Assembly: GCF_001187435.1 (NCBI RefSeq)
Contig: NZ_LFXA01000002.1
Coordinates: 1 to 64,000 of the forward strand
Source: Streptomyces caatingaensis
GTDB taxonomy: Bacteria > Actinomycetota > Actinomycetes > Streptomycetales > Streptomycetaceae
Direction of reading: 5' to 3'
DNA: 64,000 bases
Shown: piece by piece, positions 40,338 through 47,978 of the stretch
Layout: every line of letters begins with the position of its first letter
How positions within the stretch are numbered: position 1 is the stretch's first letter
Translations under genes and position numbers: made by a program
Notes under the pieces: model-generated
Databases searched by the model: none
What the model saw: the letters and a program-made list of their open reading frames with translations, nothing else
Told to the model about the DNA's origin: nothing

Positions 40338-41984
40338 GGGGAGACTGTAAAGGAGCGCGCGGGGCGTCCGAACGCAGCAGGAAGCGCTGGAGTTTGCCGT
40401 TGGGCGTGCGCGGGAGCGCGTCGTGGAACACGATCTCGCGAGGGCACTTGTAGGGGGCGATCTCCTTTGTGGTGAACTCCCGCAGCCGCTCGGCGGCCGC
40501 GGCGTCGCGCACCGCCCCCGACCGCAGCACGACGTGCGCGACGACCACCGCGCCCCGCCGCTCGTCCGGCCGCCCGACGACGGCCGCCTCCAGGACGTCC
40601 GGATGGCGCAGCAGCACGTCCTCGACCTCGGCGCCGGCGACGTTGTGCCCGGCCGAGACGATCAGGTCGTCGGTGCGGCCGAGGAAGGTGAAGTACCCGT
40701 CGGCGTCGCGGACGCAGCGGTCGCCGGTGACGTTCCAGCCGTCGCGCACGTACGCGGCCTGCCGCTCGTCGGCGAGGTAGCGGCAGCCGGTGGGGCCGCG
40801 CACGGCCAGCAGCCCGGGGGGGTGCCGTCGGGGAGGGGCGTCCCGTCGTCGCCGATCACGCGTGCCTCGTAGCCGGGCACCGGGCGGCCGGTCGTGCCCG
40901 GGCGGGCGTCGTCGTCCGCGGCGGAGAGGAAGATGTGCAGCATCTCGGTCGTCCCGATGCCGTTGATCAGGCGCAGCCCGGTCGCCCGCCGCCACGCGTG
41001 CCACAGCGCGGCCGGCAGGTGCTCGCCGGCGGAGACGCAGCGGCGCAGGGACGAGAGGTCGTGCGCGCCGACGCGTTCGAGCATGGACCGGTAGGCGGTC
41101 GGCGCGGTGAACAGGACGGAGACGCGCTGCCGTTGGACGTCGGCGAGCAGCGCGCCCGCGCCGGACCACTCGGCGAGCAGCGTCGAGGCGCCCGCCCGCA
41201 GCGGGAAGACGACGAGCCCGCCGAGGCCGAAGGTGAAGCCGAGCGGCGGGCTGCCGCCGAAGACGTCGTCCGGGCGGGGGCGCAGGACGCGGGCGGAGAA
41301 GGTGTCGGCCACGGCGAGCACGTCCCGGTGGAAGTGCAGGCAGCCCTTGGGGCGTCCGGTGGTGCCGGAGGTGAACGCGACGAGCGCGACGTCGTCCGCG
41401 GAGGTCGGCACCGGATCGTACGATGGCGGTTTGCCCGCCGCCCGACGCAGCAGGTCGCCGGGTGAACCGCCGCCGAAGAGCGTCATCCGCAGGGAGGGCA
41501 CCGCCGCCTTGACGAGCTCCCCGGCCGACCGCGCGTCGCACAGGGCGTGCGTGACGCGGGCGATGCGGCACATCTCGGCGAGTTCCCGGGCGCGTTGGGC
41601 GGCCGGGACGGTCACGGCGACGGCGCCCGCCTTCATCACCGCCAGCCAGCAGGCCGCCAGCCAGGGAGTGGTGGGGCCGCGCAGCAGCACACGGTTGCCG
41701 GGGACGACGCCCAGGTCCTCGGTGAGCACGTGCGCGACGCGGTCGACGCGCTCCTTGAGGCCGCCGTAGGTCCAGACGGTGCCGGCCTTGTCGCGGACCG
41801 CCGGCCGGCCGGGCCCGAGCCGGGCGACGGTCGCGTCCAGCAGCTCGGCACCGCAGTTGAGGCGGTCGGGGTAGCGCGGGGCGCCGAGGTCGTACCGGAG
41901 CCGGGGCCACCGCGCGGCGGGCGGCAGGCTGTCGCGGGTGAAGGTGTCGACGTGTGCCGACGGAAGGAGCTCCATGGCGTCCAT
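40330..41984 (-). pseudogene. Benzoate-CoA ligase family gene interrupted by a one-base frameshift
   Basis: Read from ATG 41984, the N-terminal ~390 residues form a clean adenylate-forming enzyme: 'VAFTSGTTGRPKGCLHFHRDVLA' (P-loop A3), 'PPLGFTFGLGGLVVFPLRAGAS', 'NGIGTTEMLHIFLSAA' (A5). At 40816-40822, seven C on the coding strand, the frame shifts by one. The remaining ~160 residues continue in the next frame: 'YVRDGWNVTGDRCVRDADGYFTFLGRTDDLIVSAGHNVAG' (A7/A8) and the catalytic lysine in 'PRTPNGKLQRFLLRSD' (A10). With eight C the product would be 551 residues, the normal length. Paralogues activate benzoate or 2-aminobenzoate with ATP and CoA. Real mutation, phase variation and sequence error are all possible. 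Confidence 0.88.
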
Positions 41985-42112
41985 GGCGGGATGCGCCCCC
42001 TCGTGCCGGGGAAGGGTGGAGGTGCGTGGGGGTCTTGCCAGCCGTACGGATGCGCTGTCAGCGTAACGAGGCCGTGACGGCAGTCAACAGAGCGCGACAG
42101 AGGGGATATCCG

Positions 42113-43237
42113 GTGACGACGTCCTTCGCCCTGGACCGGGAGCAGCGCGCCTGGTGCGCCGAGCTGCGCGCGCTCGCCGCCCGGCGGTTACGCCCGCTGG
42201 CCGAGGCCGGGGAGCCCGGCCGGGTCAACCGCCCCCTCGTCGCCGCCCTCGGCGAACTCGGCCTGCTGGCCCGGGTGCTGCCCGCCGACGGCGTCGTCCG
42301 CGCCATGGACCTGTGCCTGCTGCGCGAGTCGCTCGCCCAGGAGTGCACCGAGGCCGAGACGGCCCTCGCCCTCCAGGGGCTCGGCGCCTGCCCGGTGGCG
42401 CTGGCCGGGACGGCGGACCAGCGGACGCGGTGGCTGCCCGAGGTCGTGGCGGGGCGCGCCGTCGTGGCGTTCGCGCTGAGCGAGCCGGGCGCCGGCTCGG
42501 ACGCCGCGGCCCTGGAGCTGCGGGCGGAACCGGCGGGGGCCGGCTGGACCCTGCACGGCGAGAAGGCCTGGATCTCCAACGCCCCGGGCGCCGACCTCTA
42601 CACGGTCTTCGCCCGGACCCGCCCGGCCGCCCGCGCGCACGGCGTCACCGCCTTCCTCGTCCCCGCCGACCGCCCCGGACTCGGCGGCCGCCCCCGGGAG
42701 CTGACCGGCGGCCACCCCGTCGGCACGCTCACCTTCGACGGCGTGCCGGTCGGGCCCGGGGACGTCGTGGGCGAGGTGGACGGCGGCTTCCGGCTGGCCA
42801 TGCGCACCCTCGACCTGTTCCGGCCGAGCGTCGGCGCCCTCGCCGTGGGCATGGCCCGCGCCGCGCTGCGCGCCGCCCTCGCCCACGCCGGCGAACGCCA
42901 CGCCTTCGGCGGCCCGTTGAAGGACCTCCAGGCCGTCTCGCACCAGCTCGCCGAGATGGCCACCCGCACCGAGGCGGCCGCCCTCCTCGTCCACTCCGCC
43001 GCCGCCGCGCACGACGCCGGCGAGCCTGGCGTCACCGGCCGCTCCGCGATGGCCAAGCTCTACGCCACCGAGACCGCGCAGTACGTCGTGGACGCCGCCG
43101 TCCAGATCCACGGCGCCCGCGCCCTGGAGAAGGGCCACCTGCTGGAACACCTCTACCGCGAGGTCCGCGCCCCGCGCATCTACGAGGGCGCGAGCGAGGT
43201 CCAGCGGACCGTGATCGCCCGGGAGCTGTACCGATGA
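42113..43237 (+). CDS. Acyl-CoA dehydrogenase family protein
   Basis: 374 residues from a GTG behind AGAGGGG. FAD-binding signatures 'VVAFALSEPGAGSDAAALEL' (near 125-145) and 'WISNAPGADLYTVFAR', the C-terminal 'QIHGARALEKGHLLEHLYREVRAPRIYEGASEVQRTVIAR' (family signature with E of 'YEGASEVQ'). It oxidises an acyl-CoA at alpha-beta. In the aromatic pathway it would act on a reduced ring-CoA or its opened product. Divergent from the ligase across 128 bp; ATGA-coupled to RidA. Confidence 0.92.
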   Translation: MTTSFALDREQRAWCAELRALAARRLRPLAEAGEPGRVNRPLVAALGELGLLARVLPADGVVRAMDLCLLRESLAQECTEAETALALQGLGACPVALAGTADQRTRWLPEVVAGRAVVAFALSEPGAGSDAAALELRAEPAGAGWTLHGEKAWISNAPGADLYTVFARTRPAARAHGVTAFLVPADRPGLGGRPRELTGGHPVGTLTFDGVPVGPGDVVGEVDGGFRLAMRTLDLFRPSVGALAVGMARAALRAALAHAGERHAFGGPLKDLQAVSHQLAEMATRTEAAALLVHSAAAAHDAGEPGVTGRSAMAKLYATETAQYVVDAAVQIHGARALEKGHLLEHLYREVRAPRIYEGASEVQRTVIARELYR

Positions 43238-43632
43238 GCCTCGAGCGCCTGAACCCCGCCTCCCTCTCCCCGCCCCGCGGCTTCTCCCACGCCGTGACCG
43301 CCACCGGCGGCCGGCTGGTCCTCCTGGCGGGCCAGACCGGTCTCGACCGGCACGGCCGCATCGTCCCCGGCGGCCTCCCGGCCCAGTTCGAACGCGCCCT
43401 CACCAACCTCCTGACCGCCCTCGCCGCCACCGGCGGCACCCCCTCCCACCTGGCCCGCGTCACCGTCTACACGACCGACGTCGCGGCCTACCGCGCCCGC
43501 TCCGCCGAACTGGGCGCGATCTGGCGCCGCCTGGCGGGCCGCGACTACCCGGCGATGGCGGTGATCGGCGCGGTGCGGCTGTGGGACGAGGAGGCGGTGG
43601 TGGAGGTGGACGGGATCGCGGTGGTGCCCTGA
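43234..43632 (+). CDS. RidA-family enamine/imine deaminase
   Basis: 132 residues, ATG overlapping the previous stop. The YjgF/YER057c/UK114 fold is evident: 'GFSHAVTATGGRLVLLAGQTGLDRHGRIV', 'FERALTNLLTALAATGGTPSHLARVTVYTTD' and 'YPAMAVIGAVRLWDEEAVVEVDGIAVVP', with the arginine and glutamate (R near 114, E near 121-123) that bind the substrate carboxylate in active members. RidA hydrolyses enamines and imines to ketones and ammonia. In a 2-aminobenzoyl-CoA pathway the dearomatised intermediate is an enamine, which gives this enzyme an obvious task (inference). Confidence 0.9.
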   Translation: MSLERLNPASLSPPRGFSHAVTATGGRLVLLAGQTGLDRHGRIVPGGLPAQFERALTNLLTALAATGGTPSHLARVTVYTTDVAAYRARSAELGAIWRRLAGRDYPAMAVIGAVRLWDEEAVVEVDGIAVVP

Positions 43633-43702
43633 GCCGGGAGAAATCCGGCCATGCCGGTCGTTACCCCCGGTACCGAACGACGGTGACCTCAGGGAGCGGA
43701 AC

Positions 43703-44203
43703 ATGGGACGAGTACGGACGTGGTTGCGGAGGCCGGCGGTCGTCGGTGTGCTGGGCGTGGGCGCGCTGCTGGCCGGCGCCGCGGCGTACTGGTTCCAGCC
43801 CTGGAAGCTGTGGCAGGACCGCACCGTGCGGGAGACCGCCGCCGCCGGCACCCGCACCCTCGCCACCGGCAGCCTCATCAGCCACGAACACACCACCTCC
43901 GGCAGGGTACGGATCCTGGAGTCCCCCGACGGCACCCGCACCCTCCGCCTGGAGAACCTCTCCACGAGCAACGGCCCCGACGTCAAGATCCTCCTCAGCG
44001 ACGCCCCCGTGAAGCCGGGCCGCGCCGGCTGGCACGTCTTCGACGACGGCGCCCACCTCAGCCTCGGCTCCCTCAAGGGCAACCGGGGCGACCAGAACTA
44101 CGCCCTGCCGGACGGCCTCGACCTGGCCAAGTACCGCACCGTCAGCATCTGGTGCGACCGCTTCGACGTGTCGTTCGGGGCGGGGGAGCTGGCGCGGGTG
44201 TGA
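43703..44203 (+). CDS. DM13-domain membrane-anchored protein
   Basis: 166 residues. A basic N-terminus and one hydrophobic helix (VVGVLGVGALLAGAAAYWF, 13-31) anchor it. Residues ~55-165 are a DM13 (electron-transfer DM13) domain: 'TGSLISHEHTTSGRVRILESPDGTRTLRLENLSTSNGPDVKILLSD' and the redox-type cysteine region 'DLAKYRTVSIWCDRFDVSFGAGEL', with the single conserved C of DM13. The domain is extracytoplasmic and has been proposed to take part in redox or adhesion. RBS GGGAGCGGAAC before the ATG. Monocistronic. Confidence 0.87.
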   Translation: MGRVRTWLRRPAVVGVLGVGALLAGAAAYWFQPWKLWQDRTVRETAAAGTRTLATGSLISHEHTTSGRVRILESPDGTRTLRLENLSTSNGPDVKILLSDAPVKPGRAGWHVFDDGAHLSLGSLKGNRGDQNYALPDGLDLAKYRTVSIWCDRFDVSFGAGELARV

Positions 44204-44234
44204 GAGGGGGGCGTCGCGGGCCCGGCGCAGGCCG

Positions 44235-45764
44235 TCAGATGTCCCGGAAGATCTCGATCTGCGCCCCGATCGAGTTCAGCCGGTCCGCCAGGTCCTCGTA
44301 ACCCCGGTTGATCACATAGACGTTGCGCAGGACGGACGTGCCCTCCGCCGCCATCATCGCGAGGAGGACGACCACCGCGGGGCGCAGGGCCGGGGGGCAC
44401 ATCATCTCGGCGGAGCGCCAGCGGGTGGGGCCCTCGACCAGGACGCGGTGCGGGTCGAGGAGTTTGACGTCGGCGCCGAGGCGGTTGAGGTCGGTGAGGT
44501 AGATGGCGCGGTTGTCGTAGACCCAGTCGTGGATGAGGGTCTGGCCCTGGGCGGAGGCGGCGATGGCCGCGAAGAAGGGGACGTTGTCGATGTTGAGCCC
44601 GGGGAAGGGCATCGGGTGGATCTTGTCGATGGGGGCCCGGAGCTTGGAGGGGCGGACGGTGAGGTCGAGGAGGCGGGTGCGGCCGTTGTCGGCGCGGTAC
44701 TCGGGGCTGCGCTCGTGGTCGAGGCCCATCTCCTCCAGCACCGCGAGCTCGATCTCCAGGAACTCCACCGGGACGCGGCGGATGGTCAGTTCGGACTCGG
44801 TGACCACGGCGGCGGCCAGCAGGCTCATGGCCTCGACCGGGTCCTCGGACGGCGCGTAGTCGACGTCGCGGTCGATGTGGGCCACGCCGTGGACGGTGAG
44901 GGTGGTGGTGCCCACGCCCTCCACCCGTACGCCCAGCTCCTCCAGGAAGAAGCACAGGTCCTGGACCATGTAGTTGGAGCTGGCGTTGCGGATGACGGTC
45001 ACGCCGTCGTGCCGGGCGGCGGCCAGCAGGGCGTTCTCGGTGACGGTGTCCCCGCGCTCGGTCAGGACGATGGCGCGGGTCGGGCGGACCTCGCGGTCGA
45101 CGTGGGCGTGGTACGTGCCGTCGGTGGCGGTGATCTCCAGGCCGAAGTGGCGCAGGGTCGCCATGTGCGGCTGGACCGTCCGCGTGCCCAGGTCGCAGCC
45201 GCCCGCGTAGGGGATGCCGAACTGGTCCATGCGGTGCAGGAGGGGGCCGAGGAACATGATGACGCTGCGGGTGCGACGGGCGGCCTCGCGGTCCATCGAC
45301 GCCAGGTCGAGATCGGCCGGCGGGACGACCTCCAGGTCGTTGCCGTCGTTGATCCAGCGGGTGCGGACGCCGATGCTGCCGAGCACCTCCAGGATCCGGT
45401 AGACCTCCTCGATGCGGGCGACCCGCCGCAGGGTGGTGCGGCCGGCGTTGAGGAGGGTCGCGCAGAGCAGGGCCACGCAGGCGTTCTTGCTGGTCTTGAC
45501 GTCGATCGAGCCGGACAGCCGGCGGCCGCCCACGACGCGCAGATGCATGGGGCCGGCGTAGCCGAGCGACACGATCTCGCTGTCCAGCGCCTCACCGATG
45601 CGGGCGATCATATCAAGGCTGATGTTCTGATTTCCGCGCTCGATGCGGTTGACGGCGCTCTGGCTGGTGCCGAGTGCGTCGGCCAGCTGCGCCTGAGTCC
45701 AGCCACGGTGCTGCCGGGCGTCACGGATGAGCTTGCCGATGCGGGCGAGGTAGGCGTCTGTCAT
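44235..45764 (-). CDS. HTH-MurA fusion (UDP-GlcNAc 1-carboxyvinyltransferase with N-terminal XRE domain)
   Basis: 509 residues. Residues 6-62 are a Cro/C1 HTH ('LIRDARQHRGWTQAQLADALGTSQSAVNRIERG'). Residues ~70-505 are a complete EPT/MurA domain: 'DVKTSKNACVALLCATLL' (K of the SGAKNA-type loop), 'YAGGCDLGTRTVQPHM' (the catalytic-loop cysteine of MurA is present), and 'NIDNVPFFAAIAASAQGQTLIHDWVYDNRAIYLTDLNRLGAD'. MurA transfers enolpyruvate to UDP-GlcNAc. The core murA lacks the HTH, so this is a paralogue that may regulate by sensing wall precursors. A perfect palindrome sits 12 bp upstream of the start. Confidence 0.92.
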   Translation of the reverse strand: MTDAYLARIGKLIRDARQHRGWTQAQLADALGTSQSAVNRIERGNQNISLDMIARIGEALDSEIVSLGYAGPMHLRVVGGRRLSGSIDVKTSKNACVALLCATLLNAGRTTLRRVARIEEVYRILEVLGSIGVRTRWINDGNDLEVVPPADLDLASMDREAARRTRSVIMFLGPLLHRMDQFGIPYAGGCDLGTRTVQPHMATLRHFGLEITATDGTYHAHVDREVRPTRAIVLTERGDTVTENALLAAARHDGVTVIRNASSNYMVQDLCFFLEELGVRVEGVGTTTLTVHGVAHIDRDVDYAPSEDPVEAMSLLAAAVVTESELTIRRVPVEFLEIELAVLEEMGLDHERSPEYRADNGRTRLLDLTVRPSKLRAPIDKIHPMPFPGLNIDNVPFFAAIAASAQGQTLIHDWVYDNRAIYLTDLNRLGADVKLLDPHRVLVEGPTRWRSAEMMCPPALRPAVVVLLAMMAAEGTSVLRNVYVINRGYEDLADRLNSIGAQIEIFRDI

Positions 45765-45776
45765 GAGTCAGACGGT

Positions 45777-45792
45777 ATCTCAGATATGAGAT
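45777..45792. promoter_or_regulatory. Palindromic operator of the HTH-MurA gene
   Basis: ATCTCA-GATA-TGAGAT, perfect 6-4-6 inverted repeat 12 bp before the ATG. Likely target of the protein's own HTH domain (inference). Confidence 0.55.
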
Positions 45793-46183
45793 CGATCGGT
45801 GGAGGGGGTGTGAACTAGCGTTGTGCATCGGAGGCGGGAGGGCAGGGTGGGGCGCGGCTCCGCGCGTGTTTCACGAGGTGCTACGGGTGAGGAGGCTGTC
45901 GTCGGCCCGGGGCGCTCTCGAAAGGGGCCGAACCGGAAGGGGCACCCCTTCAGTATCCGTGCGCCGCGGCTTCCCTGCCACCCCCTCAAGAGGGAATCCA
46001 CGCAGGTCAGAGCGGGGCTGATGGGAGTGGCGGGCCGCGCTGGGCGGGTCGGGGGGGAGAGCCGGGCGGGGCTCCGCGGCGCGCCGGGCGCCGGGCCCTT
46101 CGCCGCGTACGCCGCCCCGCCCGCGCCCCGCGGATCCCGTGCGGGAGACTGGGCGGGAGGGCCCGACGGCGAGGAGGGTGCAC
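45793..46183. other. 391-bp intergenic stretch
   Basis: Between the HTH-MurA operator and the DUF1992 gene. Very G/C-rich; no supported ORF, RNA gene or repeat found. It should hold the promoter of the DUF1992 gene. Confidence 0.4.
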
Positions 46184-46579
46184 GTGACCGAGCGCAAACC
46201 ACCCGGGATGGACTTCGAGACCTGGGCCGACCGGCAGATCCGGGAGGCCGCGGACCGCGGCGAGTTCGCGGACCTGCCCGGCTTCGGCAAGCCGCTGCCC
46301 GGCCTCGACCGGCCATACGACGAGATGTGGTGGGTCAAGGAGAAGATGCGCCGCGAACGCATCTCCTTCCTGCCCCCGTCCCTCGTCCTGCGCAAGGAGG
46401 CGGAGGACGCCCTCGCCGCCGCCCGCCGCGCCCCCTTGGAGCGCGAACTCCGCAGGATCCTCGCGGAGATCAACGAGAAGATCGCCGAGGCCCTCCGCCG
46501 CCCGCCGGAGGGCCCTCCGCTCAACCTGGTGCCGTTCGACGTGGATCAGGTGGCGCGGGAGTGGCGCGAGGAGCGGTAG
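46184..46579 (+). CDS. DUF1992 (DnaJC28-conserved-domain) protein
   Basis: 131 residues from a GTG with GAGGAGGG five bases upstream. The domain signature is complete: 'DFETWADRQIREAADRGEFADLPGFGKPLPGL' followed by 'EMWWVKEKMRRERISFLPPSLVLRKEAEDAL', where 'GEFxxLPGxGKPL' is diagnostic of DUF1992, found in bacteria and in the eukaryotic DNAJC28. Biochemical function is not established. Its 3' end lies 22 bp from the convergent methyltransferase. Confidence 0.9.
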   Translation: MTERKPPGMDFETWADRQIREAADRGEFADLPGFGKPLPGLDRPYDEMWWVKEKMRRERISFLPPSLVLRKEAEDALAAARRAPLERELRRILAEINEKIAEALRRPPEGPPLNLVPFDVDQVAREWREER

Positions 46580-46601
46580 CGGGAGCCGGAGCCCGCCGGT
46601 G

Positions 46602-47654
46602 TCAGGCCCGTACCGCCTCGACGATCGAGAACCCGGTGTACGCCGGCAGCGGGAGGACGTCCGTGACGCGCAGGCCCGCCGTCGCGCAGAGGGACTCGAA
46701 GTCGGCGCGGGTGCGCTCCTTGCCGCTCACCAGGATCTGCATCTGGAGATCCTTGATGTAGGGGTTGATCTCGGGGGCGTCGGAGGAGGCGGCGGGCACC
46801 GTCTCGGGGAGGACGACGTCGACGACGATCAGACGGCCGTGTTCCGGCATCGCCTCGCGGCAGTTGCGCAGGATGGTGGCGGCCCGCTCGTCGTCCCAGT
46901 TGTGGATGACGCTCTTGATGACGTAGAGGTCCGCCCCGGCGGGCACGCTCCGGAAGAAGTCGCCGGTCGCGACCGAGCAGCGGCCCTCCAGACCGGCGGC
47001 CTTCACCGTCCCGGCGGCCTGCGCCGCGCCCTCGGCGCTCTCGAACACCACGCCCCGGACGCCCTCGTGGCGCCGCAGGATCGAGGTGAGCAGCGTCCCG
47101 TCGCCGCCGCCGACGTCCATGACGGTGCCGTACCGGCCGAAGTCGTAGCTCACAGGCAGCTCCGCCGCGACCTTGTTGCTCTCCTGGCTCATGGCCGAGT
47201 TGAACGTCGCCGTCAGCTCCGGCTTGTCGGCGAAGTACGCGTAGAGCGGCACGCCGAAGTGCTCGTCGAAGGCCGTGCGGCCGGTGCGCAGGCTGGATTC
47301 CAGGCGGGACCAGGGCTCCAGGGCCACCGGTGAGGTGTGGAAGCGGGCGAAGTCGCCGAGGGATTCGGGGTGTTCGTCCCGGAGCAGGGCGCCGGCCTCC
47401 GTCAGCGCGTAGCGCCCGGGCGCGGGCTCGGTGCACAGGCCCAGGCTCGCCAGCGCCCGCATGAGCCGGTTCAGCTGGGCGGCGGGGACGTCGCAGGAGC
47501 GGGCGAGGTCGGCGACGTCCGCCTCGCCGTCCCCGAGGAGCCCGGGGAGGTTCAGCCGGAGGGCGGTGACGAGCACCTCGGTGGCCCGGGAGCCGAATAT
47601 CCACTGCATCAGCAGCCGACGTGCCTCATGCTGTTCCGGGCTCCGGTGGGCCAT
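46602..47654 (-). CDS. SAM-dependent O-methyltransferase (plant-type family 2)
   Basis: 350 residues. N-terminal dimerisation winged helix (LLMQWIFGSRATEVLVTALRLNLPGLLGDGEADVADLARSCDVPAAQLNRLMRALASLG). The C-terminal Rossmann domain has 'TVMDVGGGDGTLLTSIL' (motif I) near 170, 'DLYVIKSVIHNWDDERAATILRNC' (catalytic His in 'HNWDDE') near 250 and 'RLIVVDVVLPE'. The family methylates hydroxyls of aromatic polyketides and similar metabolites. The substrate here is unknown, since no biosynthetic cluster is adjacent. RBS AGAGGAACGGG. The 5' region carries a nine-copy hexanucleotide repeat. Confidence 0.9.
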   Translation of the reverse strand: MAHRSPEQHEARRLLMQWIFGSRATEVLVTALRLNLPGLLGDGEADVADLARSCDVPAAQLNRLMRALASLGLCTEPAPGRYALTEAGALLRDEHPESLGDFARFHTSPVALEPWSRLESSLRTGRTAFDEHFGVPLYAYFADKPELTATFNSAMSQESNKVAAELPVSYDFGRYGTVMDVGGGDGTLLTSILRRHEGVRGVVFESAEGAAQAAGTVKAAGLEGRCSVATGDFFRSVPAGADLYVIKSVIHNWDDERAATILRNCREAMPEHGRLIVVDVVLPETVPAASSDAPEINPYIKDLQMQILVSGKERTRADFESLCATAGLRVTDVLPLPAYTGFSIVEAVRA

Positions 47655-47684
47655 GTCCCGTTCCTCTCGACGACGTTGCGGCGC

Positions 47685-47738
47685 GTGTCTGTGCCAGTGC
47701 CTGTACCTGTGTCAGTACCTGTACCTGTACCTGTACCG
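47685..47738 (-). repeat. Nine hexanucleotide repeats upstream of the O-methyltransferase
   Basis: On the + strand GTGTCT GTGCCA GTGCCT GTACCT GTGTCA GTACCT GTACCT GTACCT GTACCG, i.e. (AGGTAC)n in the direction of the methyltransferase, ending 31 bp before its ATG. A microsatellite in the leader or promoter that can change length. Confidence 0.8.
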
Positions 47739-47978
47739 ATCAAGATCTCGACGCGTATCCTGCGAGGCCGCGGGGGCGTTCAAAACGCAGGAACCGTAAA
47801 TTTTCCGGCCGTTGGCATATCTGGCCGACAATCGGCGGACAGGTGGCGGAAAACGCCCCGCCCCGCTTCCCCCTCTCCCTCCTCCCCGCGTCCCCCGGAC
47901 GGAGCAGCCCGGCCCGCGCCCGGCCGCCCCCGGTGATAGGACGGAAAGGACAAAAGGCCCGCCGGGAGGAGCCATCGG

